DNA of 64,000 nucleotides. Origin: Qipengyuania seohaensis (GTDB lineage: Bacteria > Pseudomonadota > Alphaproteobacteria > Sphingomonadales > Sphingomonadaceae). The position numbers and the translations under genes are program-made. Position 1 is the stretch's first letter; every line of letters begins with the position of its first letter. The stretch covers positions 2,267,001 to 2,331,000 of the forward strand of contig NZ_CP024920.1 in NCBI RefSeq assembly GCF_002795865.1, read 5' to 3'. The notes under the pieces were generated by a model, which was not told the origin of the DNA, ran no database searches, and saw only the letters and a program-made list of their open reading frames with translations. Of this stretch, positions 27,407 to 36,569 are shown piece by piece.

Positions 27407-28516
27407 TTAGCCGTTGGGCAGGACGAGGTATTTCTCGCCCGTCTTCATCTGGCGATAATCGAGGATCGCTTCCTTCGTCAGCATGCCTTCCAAATCGACC
27501 TTGGTCTTGTAGCTGCTGGCGAAAGTGGTGGTGAGGTTGTCGAGCACGCGCTTGCGCATCCGCATCACCGTTTCCATGCCCGCCGTCTGGAGGAAGGGCG
27601 TCAGCAGCCAGCCCGACAGCGTCCAGCCGAAGCCGTAGGAGGGTGTCAGCGTGGTCGGCCCGAAGTCGAGGCGGCCGTAGATGAACATCCGCTTCTGCTG
27701 GTTCGAACCATAGCGCGAATATTCGGTCATCTTGGCCACGGCGACCTGTTCCATCGCCTTGAAGCAGGTGTCGACCATCTGGCCGCCGCCGATGGGGTCG
27801 AAGCCGTAGAAAGCGTCGGTTTCGTCGATGGCCGCCTTGAGGTTGGCCATGAAATCCCCGTCCGAGGAATTGACGACATGGCTGGCGCCAAGGCCTTTCA
27901 GCAGGTCCACCTGGTCCTGCTTGCGCACGATGTTGACGAGGCCGAGGCCGTCTTCCTGGCAGATCTTGACCAGCATCTGCCCGAGGTTCGATGCGCCGAC
28001 CGTGTGCAGGATCGCCTTCTGGCCGTCCATCTTGGCGTTTTCGGCAAAGCCGAGCGCGGTCATCGGGTTGACGAAGCTGGACGCGCCCGCTTCCGCGCTG
28101 TGATCGCCGAGCGGCAGGCACATGGCAGCATCCGCGATGGCGTACTGGCTGTAGGCGTTGCCCGGAACGCAGGCGACGCGCTGGCCCATCAGCGCCTTGG
28201 CCATATCGCTATCGCCGGTGGCGACGACGGTGCCGGCGCCTTCGTTACCAGCAGGCAGGCGCTGGCCGTGGCGAGCCTTGGAGCCGGTGTTGAAGGGTTC
28301 GGGCATTTTCGCGACGACCTTGCCGGGCGAATATTCCGCATTCTCGAAATCCGCCGCGCCGGTGAGGATGGCGAGGTCGGATGGATTGATCGGAGCCGCT
28401 TCCATCTTGACCAGGACCTGGTTGCCGGTCGGTTCGGGGAAGGTGCTTTCGGCGATCTCGACGGTCAGCGTGCCGTCCGATTCCAGAGTGGTGAAAAGCT
28501 GTTTGCCGGTGGTCAT
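27407..28516 (-). CDS. MDR-superfamily NAD(P)-dependent oxidoreductase (quinone oxidoreductase-like)
   Basis: A 369-residue medium-chain dehydrogenase/reductase. It has the GroES-like N-terminus (PEPTGNQVLVKMEAAPINPSD), GNEGAGTVVATG, and a Rossmann part with LHTVGASNLGQMLVKICQ. The usual catalytic zinc ligands and the structural zinc cysteine cluster are not visible, so it belongs with zinc-independent quinone/enoyl reductases. YGRLDFGPTTL and a C-terminal KTGEKYLVLPNG are as in family members. It ends 3 bp from the convergent asparaginase stop. Substrate unknown. Confidence 0.87.
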   Translation of the reverse strand: MTTGKQLFTTLESDGTLTVEIAESTFPEPTGNQVLVKMEAAPINPSDLAILTGAADFENAEYSPGKVVAKMPEPFNTGSKARHGQRLPAGNEGAGTVVATGDSDMAKALMGQRVACVPGNAYSQYAIADAAMCLPLGDHSAEAGASSFVNPMTALGFAENAKMDGQKAILHTVGASNLGQMLVKICQEDGLGLVNIVRKQDQVDLLKGLGASHVVNSSDGDFMANLKAAIDETDAFYGFDPIGGGQMVDTCFKAMEQVAVAKMTEYSRYGSNQQKRMFIYGRLDFGPTTLTPSYGFGWTLSGWLLTPFLQTAGMETVMRMRKRVLDNLTTTFASSYKTKVDLEGMLTKEAILDYRQMKTGEKYLVLPNG

Positions 28517-28598
28517 CCAATTCCCTTTCGTTGCTTTACGAAACCTGTTTGCGGCCTCGCTACGCCTCGAAATCGGGCTTGGCTAGGGTGCCGTTACG

Positions 28599-29348
28599 TC
28601 AGTTGTCGTCCGGATAGGTCGCCGCAACGAAATAGAGGCCGTGCGGCGGCGCGTTGAGGCCCAGTTCCTGCCGGTCGCGCGCTTCCAGCGCCTTTTTCAC
28701 ATCACCGACAGCCCAGCGGCCCATGCCGACGAGTGCAAGGCAGCCGACCATAGAGCGCACCTGGTGATGCAGGAAACTGCGCGCCGCAGCATGGATCAGG
28801 ACGTGATCCCCGTCACGTTCCACCTCCAGCCGGTCGAGCGTCTTTTGTGGACTGGCCGACTGGCAATGAGCAGACCGGAAGGTCGTGAAGTCGTGGTTGC
28901 CGACCAGCGCCTGCGCGGCCTCATGCATGGCTTTTTCGTCGAGCGGCTGGGGCACCTGCCAGGCGCGGTTTTTCTCCAGCGTCAGCGGCGCGCGGCGATT
29001 GGCGATCCTGTAGACATAGCTGCGCCCGGTGCAGGTGAAGCGCGCGTGCCAATCGTCCGGTACGACCTCACATTGCGTCACTGCCACCGGATCGGGGCGG
29101 AGCTTTGCGTTGAGTGCCTCCATAAGTCGAAAAGGTTCGATATCCTTTTCGATGTCGAGATGGCTGCGCATCGCCAGCGCGTGCACGCCCGTATCTGTCC
29201 GCCCGGCGCTGGCCAGCCGCACTTCCTCGCCGGTTACCGCGAAGGCCGCTTCCTCGACGGCCTGTTGCACGCTCGGCCCGTGCGGCTGGCGCTGCAGGCC
29301 GAAAAACGGCGTTCCGTCGAATTCCAGGGTGAGCGCGAAACGGGTCAC
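28599..29348 (-). CDS. truA: tRNA pseudouridine(38-40) synthase
   Basis: Makes pseudouridine at positions 38-40 of tRNAs. The 249-residue protein has the catalytic aspartate D52 in [29 protein letters not shown]-like segment ([15 protein letters not shown]) and the C-terminal [11 protein letters not shown] motif. It starts in an ATGA overlap with the fmt stop, forming the fmt-truA pair common in alphaproteobacteria. Confidence 0.96.
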   Translation of the reverse strand: MTRFALTLEFDGTPFFGLQRQPHGPSVQQAVEEAAFAVTGEEVRLASAGRTDTGVHALAMRSHLDIEKDIEPFRLMEALNAKLRPDPVAVTQCEVVPDDWHARFTCTGRSYVYRIANRRAPLTLEKNRAWQVPQPLDEKAMHEAAQALVGNHDFTTFRSAHCQSASPQKTLDRLEVERDGDHVLIHAAARSFLHHQVRSMVGCLALVGMGRWAVGDVKKALEARDRQELGLNAPPHGLYFVAATYPDDN

Positions 29349-30253
29349 GAAAGGCGGGTGCCTTGCGCAATCGGATTGCCGCGCAGGAAAGTCTCGAGGT
29401 CCATGCGCGGCTTGCCCGCCCGTTGCAATTCGAGCGGCCGGATCGCCCCTTCTCCGCAGGCGATGGCGAGGCGGTCGTCCAGCACCTCTCCCGCATCACC
29501 CGACCCCTCGCATAACTCTGCCCGCAGCAGTTTCACCCGCTGCCCGTCATGGTCGAACCATGCGCCGGGGAAGGGTGACAGGCCGTGTACGTGACGCACG
29601 ACCTCTTCTGCCGGACGGGTCCAGTCCAGTCGGGCCTCGGCCTTGTCGATCTTGGCGGCATAGGTCGCCTCGGCATCGTCCTGCTCGACCGCGTGCAAGG
29701 CGCCGAGATCGATGAGCGTGCCGACCATCAACTGCGCACCCAGTTCGGCCAGTTCCTCGGTCAATTCGCCCGTGGTCTTGTCCTCGATCGGTGTGCGCAC
29801 GGTGGCGAGCATGGGGCCGGTATCGAGGCCCGCTTCCATCTGCATGATCGTGACGCCCGTCACCTCGTCACCCGCCATGATCGAGCGGTGGATGGGCGCC
29901 GCGCCGCGCCAGTGCGGCAGGATGGAGGCATGGACATTGAGGCAGCCGTGTTCCGGCGCATCGAGGATCGCCTGCGGCAGGATCAGGCCATAGGCCGCGA
30001 CCACCGCGATATCGGCATCGAGCGCAGCAAAAGCCACCTGCTCCTCGGCCGATTTCAGCGATTTGGGATGGCGCACCTCGATCCCCAGCCGGTCTGCACG
30101 CTCGTGCACGGCGGTTTTGGTCAGTGCCTTGCCGCGCCGACCGCCGGGGCGGGGCGGCTGCGTATAGACGCACACCACTTCATGCGCCGCATCGACCAGC
30201 GCCTGCAGCGTGGGCACGGCGAAATCCGGGCTTCCCATGAAGATTATGCGCAT
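29345..30253 (-). CDS. fmt: Methionyl-tRNA formyltransferase
   Basis: Formylates initiator Met-tRNA with 10-formyl-THF. The 302-residue protein starts [20 protein letters not shown], has the folate/catalytic segment [16 protein letters not shown] with the catalytic His, then [12 protein letters not shown] with the catalytic Asp, and a C-terminal OB-like tRNA-binding domain. The start at 30253 is the family start; the open frame continues upstream to 30757 only by chance. def, its functional partner, lies 0.7 kb away on the other strand. recR is divergent with a 52-bp gap. Confidence 0.96.
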   Translation of the reverse strand: MRIIFMGSPDFAVPTLQALVDAAHEVVCVYTQPPRPGGRRGKALTKTAVHERADRLGIEVRHPKSLKSAEEQVAFAALDADIAVVAAYGLILPQAILDAPEHGCLNVHASILPHWRGAAPIHRSIMAGDEVTGVTIMQMEAGLDTGPMLATVRTPIEDKTTGELTEELAELGAQLMVGTLIDLGALHAVEQDDAEATYAAKIDKAEARLDWTRPAEEVVRHVHGLSPFPGAWFDHDGQRVKLLRAELCEGSGDAGEVLDDRLAIACGEGAIRPLELQRAGKPRMDLETFLRGNPIAQGTRLS

Positions 30254-30305
30254 GACGTGTTCTATGGCCTTTCTTGGTCGCGCTTGCGCCCCTATCTGTG
30301 CATCT

Positions 30306-30902
30306 ATGGCATCGCAAGAGATCGAGACGCTGGCCGCCGCGCTGGCGCGCCTTCCCGGCCTCGGCCCGCGCAGCGCGCGCCGTGCCGTGCTGTGGCTGGT
30401 GAAACGGCGCGAGAGCGCGCTGCCCGCGCTGCTCGAGGCACTCGCCACAGTGGGCGAGGCGCTGGTCGAATGCGACACCTGCGGCAATGTCGACACCACC
30501 AACCCCTGCGGCATCTGCGCCGATCCGCGCCGCGACGGCAAGGGGCTGTGCGTGGTAGAGGACGTGGCGGATCTATGGGCGCTCGACCGGGCGAAGCTGT
30601 TTACCGGCAAGTACCACGTGCTCGGCGGCAAGCTGTCGGCACTGGACGGTATTCGCCCTGAAGACCTCAATATCGCCAGCCTGCTTTCGCGCGTCGAGGC
30701 GGGCGGGGTGGACGAAGTGGTCCTCGCCATGAACGCAACTCTCGAAGGCCAGACCACCGCGCATTACATCGCCGAACGGCTGGAGGATTTCCCGATCCGC
30801 ATCACGCAGCTGGCGCACGGCCTGCCGGTCGGCGGAGAGCTGGACTATCTTGACGAGGGCACTCTGGCGCAGGCGCTGCGTGCGCGGCGGCCGCTCGGCT
30901 AA
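30306..30902 (+). CDS. recR: Recombination protein RecR
   Basis: RecFOR pathway protein that helps load RecA at gaps. The 198-residue protein has the HhH segment [16 protein letters not shown], the four-cysteine zinc finger C56-C59...C68-C71 ([16 protein letters not shown]), a Toprim domain with [12 protein letters not shown] and the C-terminal [25 protein letters not shown] at 30306 chosen to match the family N-terminus. Confidence 0.96.
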   Translation: MASQEIETLAAALARLPGLGPRSARRAVLWLVKRRESALPALLEALATVGEALVECDTCGNVDTTNPCGICADPRRDGKGLCVVEDVADLWALDRAKLFTGKYHVLGGKLSALDGIRPEDLNIASLLSRVEAGGVDEVVLAMNATLEGQTTAHYIAERLEDFPIRITQLAHGLPVGGELDYLDEGTLAQALRARRPLG

Positions 30903-30965
30903 TCGATCAGTGAGTGCAGGCCAATTCGATTGAATTGGTCGCATTCAGCGCCTATCTGACCCCTC

Positions 30966-31532
30966 ATGGCTATCCGTGAAATCCTCGAAGTGCCGGATTC
31001 CCGGCTCAAGACCGTGTCCGAACCCGTAACCGAGTTCGACGACGAGCTGAAAACGCTGGTCGAGGACATGTTCGAAACCATGTATGCCGCGCCCGGCATC
31101 GGCCTCGCCGCGATCCAGGTCGGCGTGCCCAAGCGCCTGCTCGTCATCGATCTTCAGCCCGAAGACACCGATGCAGAGCCGGAAGAGTGCGATCACGGCG
31201 GTCATCACCACCACCACTATCCGACGAAGAAGGAACCGCGGGTCTTCGTGAACCCTGAAATCCTCGATCCGGCGGAAGATCTGGCGAGCTACCAGGAAGG
31301 CTGCCTTTCGGTCCCCGACATCTTCGCCGATGTGGATCGTCCGGCCACTTGCCGCGTGCGCTACCAGGACCTCGACGGCAAGGTTCACGAAGAAGAGATG
31401 GAAGGCCTGATGGCCACCTGCATCCAGCACGAGATGGACCACCTCGAAGGCATTCTCTTCATCGACCATCTTTCGCGCCTCAAGCGCAACATGGCCCTGA
31501 AGAAGCTGAAGAAACTGCGTGAGGCAGCCTGA
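30966..31532 (+). CDS. def: Peptide deformylase with histidine-rich insertion
   Basis: Metalloenzyme that removes the formyl group from nascent proteins. The three family motifs are intact in the 188-residue protein: GIGLAAIQVG (44-53), EGCLSVP (111-117, metal ligand C113) and QHEMDHLEG (154-162, ligands H155 and H159 with catalytic E156). Between the first two motifs an acidic loop and a natural polyhistidine run DHGGHHHHHYP (76-86) are inserted. The C-terminus is Lys/Arg-rich. The gene overlaps the next small membrane-protein gene by 14 bp. Confidence 0.95.
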   Translation: MAIREILEVPDSRLKTVSEPVTEFDDELKTLVEDMFETMYAAPGIGLAAIQVGVPKRLLVIDLQPEDTDAEPEECDHGGHHHHHYPTKKEPRVFVNPEILDPAEDLASYQEGCLSVPDIFADVDRPATCRVRYQDLDGKVHEEEMEGLMATCIQHEMDHLEGILFIDHLSRLKRNMALKKLKKLREAA

Positions 31533-31716
31533 CCGGATCAGCTGGTCGCAGGCGGCACTGGCCGGACTGCTGTTCGCCCTGCTCAGCTGCACCTGGCGCT
31601 ATTTCAGCGACGGAACGGGTTTCGACGAGCTCGCGATCCGCTTCGCCGCCTATTTCCTCGCCTTCACGGTGGGGTTTTATTTCCTCTACAACCTCGTGGT
31701 GAAACGCCAGCGGTAG
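31519..31716 (+). CDS. Small two-helix membrane protein
   Basis: A 65-residue protein with two hydrophobic segments (about residues 11-25, ALAGLLFALLSCTWR, and about 42-59, AAYFLAFTVGFYFLYNLV) and a basic tail KRQR. It starts at a GTG inside the last codons of def (14-bp overlap), so translation would be coupled to def. No family is recognised. It lies 53 bp before rmuC. Confidence 0.62.
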   Translation: MRQPDRISWSQAALAGLLFALLSCTWRYFSDGTGFDELAIRFAAYFLAFTVGFYFLYNLVVKRQR

Positions 31717-31738
31717 ATAGCTTTCCGCGCCCTCTGGC

Positions 31739-31753
31739 GTTCTCTCTCCGTTC
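31739..31753 (+). promoter_or_regulatory. LexA-type SOS box GTTC-N7-GTTC before rmuC
   Basis: GTTCTCTCTCCGTTC matches the alphaproteobacterial LexA consensus exactly and ends 16 bp before the rmuC start codon, in the sense orientation. rmuC is a DNA-repair-linked gene, which fits SOS control. Confidence 0.6.
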
Positions 31754-31769
31754 CGCCTAATGTCGCGGC

Positions 31770-33167
31770 ATGGATCCGATGATTTTCATTCTTATCGCAT
31801 TGTTCGGCGGCCTCCTTGTCGGAGGGCTCGCAGGCTGGTTTTTCGGCTCGCGCCCGGTGGCGGAATGGAAGGCCCGCCATGCGGATCGCGATGGCGAGGC
31901 AAAGGACCTGTCCGAAAAGCTGTCACGCATGGCGCCCGAACTGGCGACCATGTCCGATCGCGCGGCGCGGGCGGACGAGCTGGCGCGCAAGCTGGACGAA
32001 GAGCGCGAGGCGCATGGCGCGCTGAAAGCGCGGGCCGCCGGTTTTGAGGAACAGAAGCGCCTGCTGGAAGAATCGCGGGCCAACCTGCTCAAGGAATTCG
32101 AGAATACCGGTGCGAAAGTCCTCGGCGCAGCGCAGGAGAAGTTTCTCGAACGGGCGAGCGAACGGCTGGGCCACTCGGAAAAGACTTCGGAAGAAAAGAT
32201 CAAGGCCCTGCTGCAACCGGTCGGGGAACGGCTGGCCAAGTACGAACGCCAGGTTGCCGATCTCGAAGAAAAGCGCACCGACGCCTTCGGGCGCCTTTAC
32301 CAGCAAATCACCGAAATGCAGCGCGGGCAGGAAGAGGTCCGGCGTGAGGCGCAGCGGCTTGGCAACAGCCTCACCAACGCTCCCAAGGCGCGCGGTCGCT
32401 GGGGTGAGCGGGCCTTGCAGAACGTGCTGGAACAGTGCGGCCTGTCGGAGCACACCGATTTCATTCTCGAACAGTCGGTCGATACCGAAAGCGGACGCCT
32501 GCGACCCGATGCCATCGTCAACGTGCCGGGCCAGAAGAAGCTGGTGATCGATGCGAAGGTCTCGCTCAATGCCTACCAGGCCGCGTTCGAGGCTGAGGAC
32601 GATGGTGAGCGCGCACGGCACATGGACCAGCATGCCAAGTCGATGCGCGGCCACGTCCAGACGCTCGGCTCCAAGGGCTACCAGAGCCAGTTCGACGACG
32701 CGCCCGACTATGTGGTCATGTTCGTCCCCGGCGAACATTTCGTGGCCGCCGCGCTCGAACACGATCCGGAACTGTGGGACTTCGCGTTCCACAACAAGGT
32801 GCTGCTTGCAACGCCGACCAACCTTGTCGCAATCGCGCGAACCGTCGCGCAGGTCTGGCGGCAGGACACGATCGCCCAGGAAGCGGTCGCCATCGGTAAA
32901 GCGGGGGCAGAGCTCTACGACCGTCTTGCGGTTGCTGCGGAACACATGAAGCGCGTCGGCGGCGGGTTGGAAACCGCGGTCAACAATTACAACAAGTTCG
33001 TGGGCAGTTTCGAGCGTAATGTGCTGTCTGCCGGACGTCGTCTTTCCGAACAGGGCATCGAGATCGGCAAGCGCGAGATCGAGGAAGTGCCCAAGGTCGA
33101 GGCGACCCCGCGCTACAATGCCGAGGATGCGGCACAGATTGAAGACGGCCGCGAGGCGGCCGAATAG
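31770..33167 (+). CDS. rmuC: DNA recombination protein RmuC
   Basis: RmuC limits DNA rearrangements, and the family carries a predicted restriction-endonuclease-like core. The 465-residue protein begins with one membrane helix (MIFILIALFGGLLVGGLAGWFF), continues as a long coiled coil to about residue 200, then the RmuC core with RGRWGERALQNVLEQCGL, LRPDAIVNVPGQKKLVIDAKVSL-type nuclease signature (PDAIVN... VIDAKVSLNAY) and FVPGEHFVAAALEHDPEL. Start ATG at 31770 fits the membrane helix. A LexA-type box lies in its promoter. Confidence 0.94.
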   Translation: MDPMIFILIALFGGLLVGGLAGWFFGSRPVAEWKARHADRDGEAKDLSEKLSRMAPELATMSDRAARADELARKLDEEREAHGALKARAAGFEEQKRLLEESRANLLKEFENTGAKVLGAAQEKFLERASERLGHSEKTSEEKIKALLQPVGERLAKYERQVADLEEKRTDAFGRLYQQITEMQRGQEEVRREAQRLGNSLTNAPKARGRWGERALQNVLEQCGLSEHTDFILEQSVDTESGRLRPDAIVNVPGQKKLVIDAKVSLNAYQAAFEAEDDGERARHMDQHAKSMRGHVQTLGSKGYQSQFDDAPDYVVMFVPGEHFVAAALEHDPELWDFAFHNKVLLATPTNLVAIARTVAQVWRQDTIAQEAVAIGKAGAELYDRLAVAAEHMKRVGGGLETAVNNYNKFVGSFERNVLSAGRRLSEQGIEIGKREIEEVPKVEATPRYNAEDAAQIEDGREAAE

Positions 33168-33170
33168 GCG

Positions 33171-34922
33171 CTATCTCTCGAAGACGATCTCGCCGTTGAC
33201 GATTGTCATTACGATCCCGCCTTCCAGTATCTTCGCGGGATCGGTCCGGGCGAGGGTGAACGGGTCGATGTCCATGACCGTCAGATCGGCCCAGCGGCCG
33301 GGAGCGATGATGCCGGTCTCGTCTTCGCGGAAGCCCGCATAGGCCGACCACGAAGTATAGGCGCGGATCGCTTCCTCGATGGTTACCGCCTCTTCGGGAT
33401 ACCACCCGCCGTCGGGCTGCAGGTCCTTGTCGCGCCGCGTAACGGCTGCGTGAAGCCCGTAGAAGATGCTGTGATCGCTGCCTGGATTGTCGGCGTTGAA
33501 AGTCATCCGTGCGCCATTTCGCAGCAAGGTGCGCCAGGCATAGGCCCCGCGAATACGCTTTGACCCGAGCCTGTCTTCGGCCCAGGTCTTGTCCTCCACC
33601 GCGTGCGGCGGTTCCATCGATGCGATGACGCCCAGTTCGGCAAAGCGGTCCATGTCTTCGGGGGCGATGACCTGTGCGTGCTCGATCCGGTGGCGATTGT
33701 CGCGTGCAGCGGGGGCCTCTGCAAAGACGTTTTCGAGAATGTCGAGCGCCTCGCGGTTGCCCGCGTCACCGATGGCGTGGATGCCGGTCTGGAAGCCCGC
33801 TTTCATGGCCGCTTCGTTCAATTCGCGATCGAAGCCGTATCCGCTCCCGCTGACGCCGCGATGGCCGGGACGGTCCGCGTAATCTTCCAACAGCCGCGCC
33901 CCGCGCGAGCCCAGCGCCCCGTCGTAATAGGCCTTCACGGATCGCGTCACGAGCATGGAATCCGTGTCGCTGTCCGGTCCCCTCGCGATCCAGCGGCGCA
34001 TCAGTGGCTCATCGCGCAAGGAAAGCATGGCGTAGACGCGGATCGGAAAGGTACCGGCCTCTTCCAAGGCGGCGAACGTCTCCATCGCGTGCGTATCAGC
34101 GCCTGCTTCATGGACCGTGACATAGCCGTCGCGCGCCATCTGCATCAGGCCCTTTTGCGTCTGCCGCATACGGGTTTCGAGAGATGCCGTGGGGATCGCC
34201 TCGTCCAGCATGGTCGTGGCCCGGTTGAGAAACAGGCCGCTGGGCGCGCCATCGTCGCCGAGCCGCATTTCGCCACCTTCCGGCACTGCGCTCTGCGCCG
34301 TGATCCCGGCCGCATCGAGAGCCGCTTGGTTGGCCCATAGCCCGAAACCGTGAAGGCTCCGCATGACGACCGGATGATCGGGCACGGCTTCGCTTAGGAG
34401 CGCCTTGTCGGGATAGGCATTGGCCCATGCGCCTTCGTCCCAACCTGCGCCGATAATCCATTCTCCGGCAGGCAGCATCTTCGCGCGTTCGGCAACGAGC
34501 GCGACGGCTTCGGCTTCGGTCGCGACATCGGTGAGATCGACGGCATCCAGCTTTGCGCCGAATTCGACCACATGGGTGTGCGTGTCTACAAGGCCCGGGA
34601 GGACAGTCGCGCCGCGAAGATCGACTATGCGCGTTTCGGCACCCTGCCACGCAAGAGCATCCTGCGCGCTTCCGGCAAACACGATTGCGCCATCGTCGAT
34701 CGCGACTGCTTCGGCGTCAGGTCGCCAGTTCGAGCCATCGAAAGGCGCGTCGGCAGCAGGCTTGCCGTCCCCGTCAGGGTCGCCCCAGGCGAGCGAATAG
34801 ACCCGCGCGTTGGTAAGAATCAGATCGGCCGGATCGGCCTGTGCCACTTCGACGGGGGCAGTGACGCAGGCTGACAGGAGCAAGGCCCCAGCTACTCCGG
34901 CAAACCTTGCGCTTTTCATCAT
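33171..34922 (-). CDS. Amidohydrolase family lipoprotein (YtcJ-like)
   Basis: A 583-residue metal-dependent hydrolase of the amidohydrolase-3 type, exported as a lipoprotein: MMKSARFAGVAGALLLSAC ends in LSAC (C19). The metal-binding start VLPGLVDTHTHV, the central IHAIGDAGNREALD, RIEHAQVI and the final NADNPGSDHSIFY and APGRWADLTVMD stretches are all present. Substrate unknown; relatives are annotated as N-substituted formamide deformylases without strong proof. It ends 3 bp from the convergent rmuC stop. Confidence 0.9.
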   Translation of the reverse strand: MMKSARFAGVAGALLLSACVTAPVEVAQADPADLILTNARVYSLAWGDPDGDGKPAADAPFDGSNWRPDAEAVAIDDGAIVFAGSAQDALAWQGAETRIVDLRGATVLPGLVDTHTHVVEFGAKLDAVDLTDVATEAEAVALVAERAKMLPAGEWIIGAGWDEGAWANAYPDKALLSEAVPDHPVVMRSLHGFGLWANQAALDAAGITAQSAVPEGGEMRLGDDGAPSGLFLNRATTMLDEAIPTASLETRMRQTQKGLMQMARDGYVTVHEAGADTHAMETFAALEEAGTFPIRVYAMLSLRDEPLMRRWIARGPDSDTDSMLVTRSVKAYYDGALGSRGARLLEDYADRPGHRGVSGSGYGFDRELNEAAMKAGFQTGIHAIGDAGNREALDILENVFAEAPAARDNRHRIEHAQVIAPEDMDRFAELGVIASMEPPHAVEDKTWAEDRLGSKRIRGAYAWRTLLRNGARMTFNADNPGSDHSIFYGLHAAVTRRDKDLQPDGGWYPEEAVTIEEAIRAYTSWSAYAGFREDETGIIAPGRWADLTVMDIDPFTLARTDPAKILEGGIVMTIVNGEIVFER

Positions 34923-34967
34923 CCCGTCTCTCCCTTGCCGCGATTAGGCAGCAATTCGGACGCGGGA

Positions 34968-35798
34968 TCAAGCGCTTCCACTGTCGAGTGCTGCCAGCAC
35001 CTCGTAGCCAAGCACTGCAGCCGCAACCGCGGCATTGAGGCTGTCGGCGCGGCCTTTCATTGGCATGGTCACGCGAAGGTCGCACGCCATCTCGTATTCT
35101 TCGGGCAGGCCCCGGCTTTCGTTGCCGACCATGACGAAACAGGGCGCGGCATAAGGTGCGCTGCGATAGGGTTCGGCATCGCGCAGCGAAGCGGCGACCA
35201 GCTGGCCGTCGCCGGCACGCAGCCATTGTTCGAACTCGGTCCATGCAGCGCGCGCAACGCGCCGCGTGAAGATGGCGCCCATGCTGGCGCGTACTGTTTC
35301 GACACTGAAGGGGTCTGCGCAATCGTCGATCAGGATGACGCCACCTGCACCGATGGCATCGGCGGTTCGGAGCATCGTGCCAAGATTGCCGGGATCGCGC
35401 AGCGCCTGCGCCACCAACCAGATATCGGCAGCATTCCTGTCGAGCGCGGCAAGCGAAGTGTCGAATTCGGCGAATACACCGGCGACCGCCTGCGGATTAT
35501 CCTTGCCGGTGATCTTGGCGAGGATGTCGGGCGAGGTTTCGATGATCTCGCCGCCCGATGCCTCGACCGCTCGCTCCAGTTCGGACAGCAGCGGATGCGG
35601 GTCGCGCTTGTCGGACAGGACCAGCGTCTCCGGCACATGACCGCATTCTCGCGCATCGGTGAGCAGGCGGAGACCCTCTGCGAGGAACTTGCCCGCCGCC
35701 TTGCGGTGCTTCTTTTCGCGCAGGGCACGCAGCGCCTTGACCGTGGGATTGGAAAAGCCGGTGATGATCCGGCGCGCGTCGCTGCGCTCGCCCATCAT
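34968..35798 (-). CDS. TrmH/SpoU-family RNA methyltransferase
   Basis: SPOUT-class 2'-O-ribose methyltransferase of 276 residues. The N-terminal substrate-binding part (NPTVKALRALREKKHR, FLAEGLRLLTDA) is followed by the knotted domain motifs DPGNLGTMLRTADAIGAGG, VMVGNESRGLPEE and ADSLNAAVAAAVLGYE. Target could be 23S rRNA or tRNA; RlmB-like and TsnR-like proteins share this layout. Two ATGs are possible (35798 and 35795). It follows ptsH by 1 bp, at the end of the PTS operon strand. Confidence 0.9.
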   Translation of the reverse strand: MMGERSDARRIITGFSNPTVKALRALREKKHRKAAGKFLAEGLRLLTDARECGHVPETLVLSDKRDPHPLLSELERAVEASGGEIIETSPDILAKITGKDNPQAVAGVFAEFDTSLAALDRNAADIWLVAQALRDPGNLGTMLRTADAIGAGGVILIDDCADPFSVETVRASMGAIFTRRVARAAWTEFEQWLRAGDGQLVAASLRDAEPYRSAPYAAPCFVMVGNESRGLPEEYEMACDLRVTMPMKGRADSLNAAVAAAVLGYEVLAALDSGSA

Positions 35799-35799
35799 G

Positions 35800-36078
35800 T
35801 CAGGGCTCTCCGAAACCGTCCTCGATCATGGCGGACAGGTCGGCCATGACAGTGTCCGCACCGTTTCCCGCAACGATAAGTTCGATCGTGTCGCCCTTGG
35901 CCGCTCCGAGCATCATGAGGCCAAGGATGCTTCCCCCTGCAGCTTCGTTGCTGCCCTTCGCAACGCGTACCGAGCAGCCTTCGGGTACTTCCGCGACCGC
36001 GCCGACGAACTTGGCGCTGGCCCGTGCATGAAGCCCGCGCTGATTGACGACGGTGAGGGTCCTGCGAAGCTCGCTCAA
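35800..36078 (-). CDS. ptsH: HPr-family phosphocarrier protein
   Basis: Phosphocarrier of the regulatory PTS, 92 residues. The active histidine is H17 in NQRGLHARASAKF and the HprK target serine is S50 in AAGGSILGLMML. Overlaps the EIIA gene in ATGA. No sugar-specific EIIB/C/D gene is near, so it probably works in regulation (PTS-Ntr or carbon sensing). HprK, its kinase/phosphorylase, is two genes upstream. Confidence 0.94.
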   Translation of the reverse strand: MSELRRTLTVVNQRGLHARASAKFVGAVAEVPEGCSVRVAKGSNEAAGGSILGLMMLGAAKGDTIELIVAGNGADTVMADLSAMIEDGFGEP

Positions 36079-36500
36079 CTTGCCTTCCGTTCGCTATCGA
36101 TTTCCTGGCCGAGGAACTCGCTCGCCACGGTAATGTAATTGCGGCCCGCCGTCTGCGCGGCGTTCACGGCATCGACAACGTTCATCGACTTGCGCGCGCC
36201 TGCAAGGCGGATCAGCATCGGCAGGTTGATCCCGGCGATCACCTCGATCCTACCGGTATCGAGCAGCGAGATCGCGAGATTGGACGGCGTGCCGCCGAAC
36301 AGGTCTGTCAGGATGATCGCGCCATCGCCGTCATCGACCTTCTCGATGGCATCGGCGATATCCTTCCGCCGCAATTCCATATCGTCGTTCGGACCGATGC
36401 AGATGGTGGCGACACCTTCCTGCCGGCCAACGACGTGCTCCATCGCATCAATAAAGTGCTCGGCCAGTTTGCCGTGGGTAACGAGAATCATTCCGATCAT
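36075..36500 (-). CDS. PTS EIIA component, mannose family
   Basis: A 141-residue EIIA(Man)-type domain. The phosphoaccepting histidine is H9 in MILVTHGKLAEHF and the LTDLFGGTPSNLA loop is typical. The lack of EIIB, EIIC and EIID genes nearby marks this as the orphan regulatory EIIA that alphaproteobacteria keep beside HPr and ChvIG. It overlaps ptsH in ATGA and follows rapZ by 69 bp. Confidence 0.93.
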   Translation of the reverse strand: MIGMILVTHGKLAEHFIDAMEHVVGRQEGVATICIGPNDDMELRRKDIADAIEKVDDGDGAIILTDLFGGTPSNLAISLLDTGRIEVIAGINLPMLIRLAGARKSMNVVDAVNAAQTAGRNYITVASEFLGQEIDSERKAS

Positions 36501-36569
36501 GGGAAGTGAGCCGTGCTGTGCTTTCCGAAGGTGTTAGCTTTGTCTGTCGACCATTATGCGGCGAGGGAA

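Noticed and set aside
30259-30273. GTTC-N7-TTTC near the recR start as a LexA box
   Set aside because: One of the eight fixed bases is wrong, and it lies in the fmt leader; single-mismatch matches are frequent by chance.
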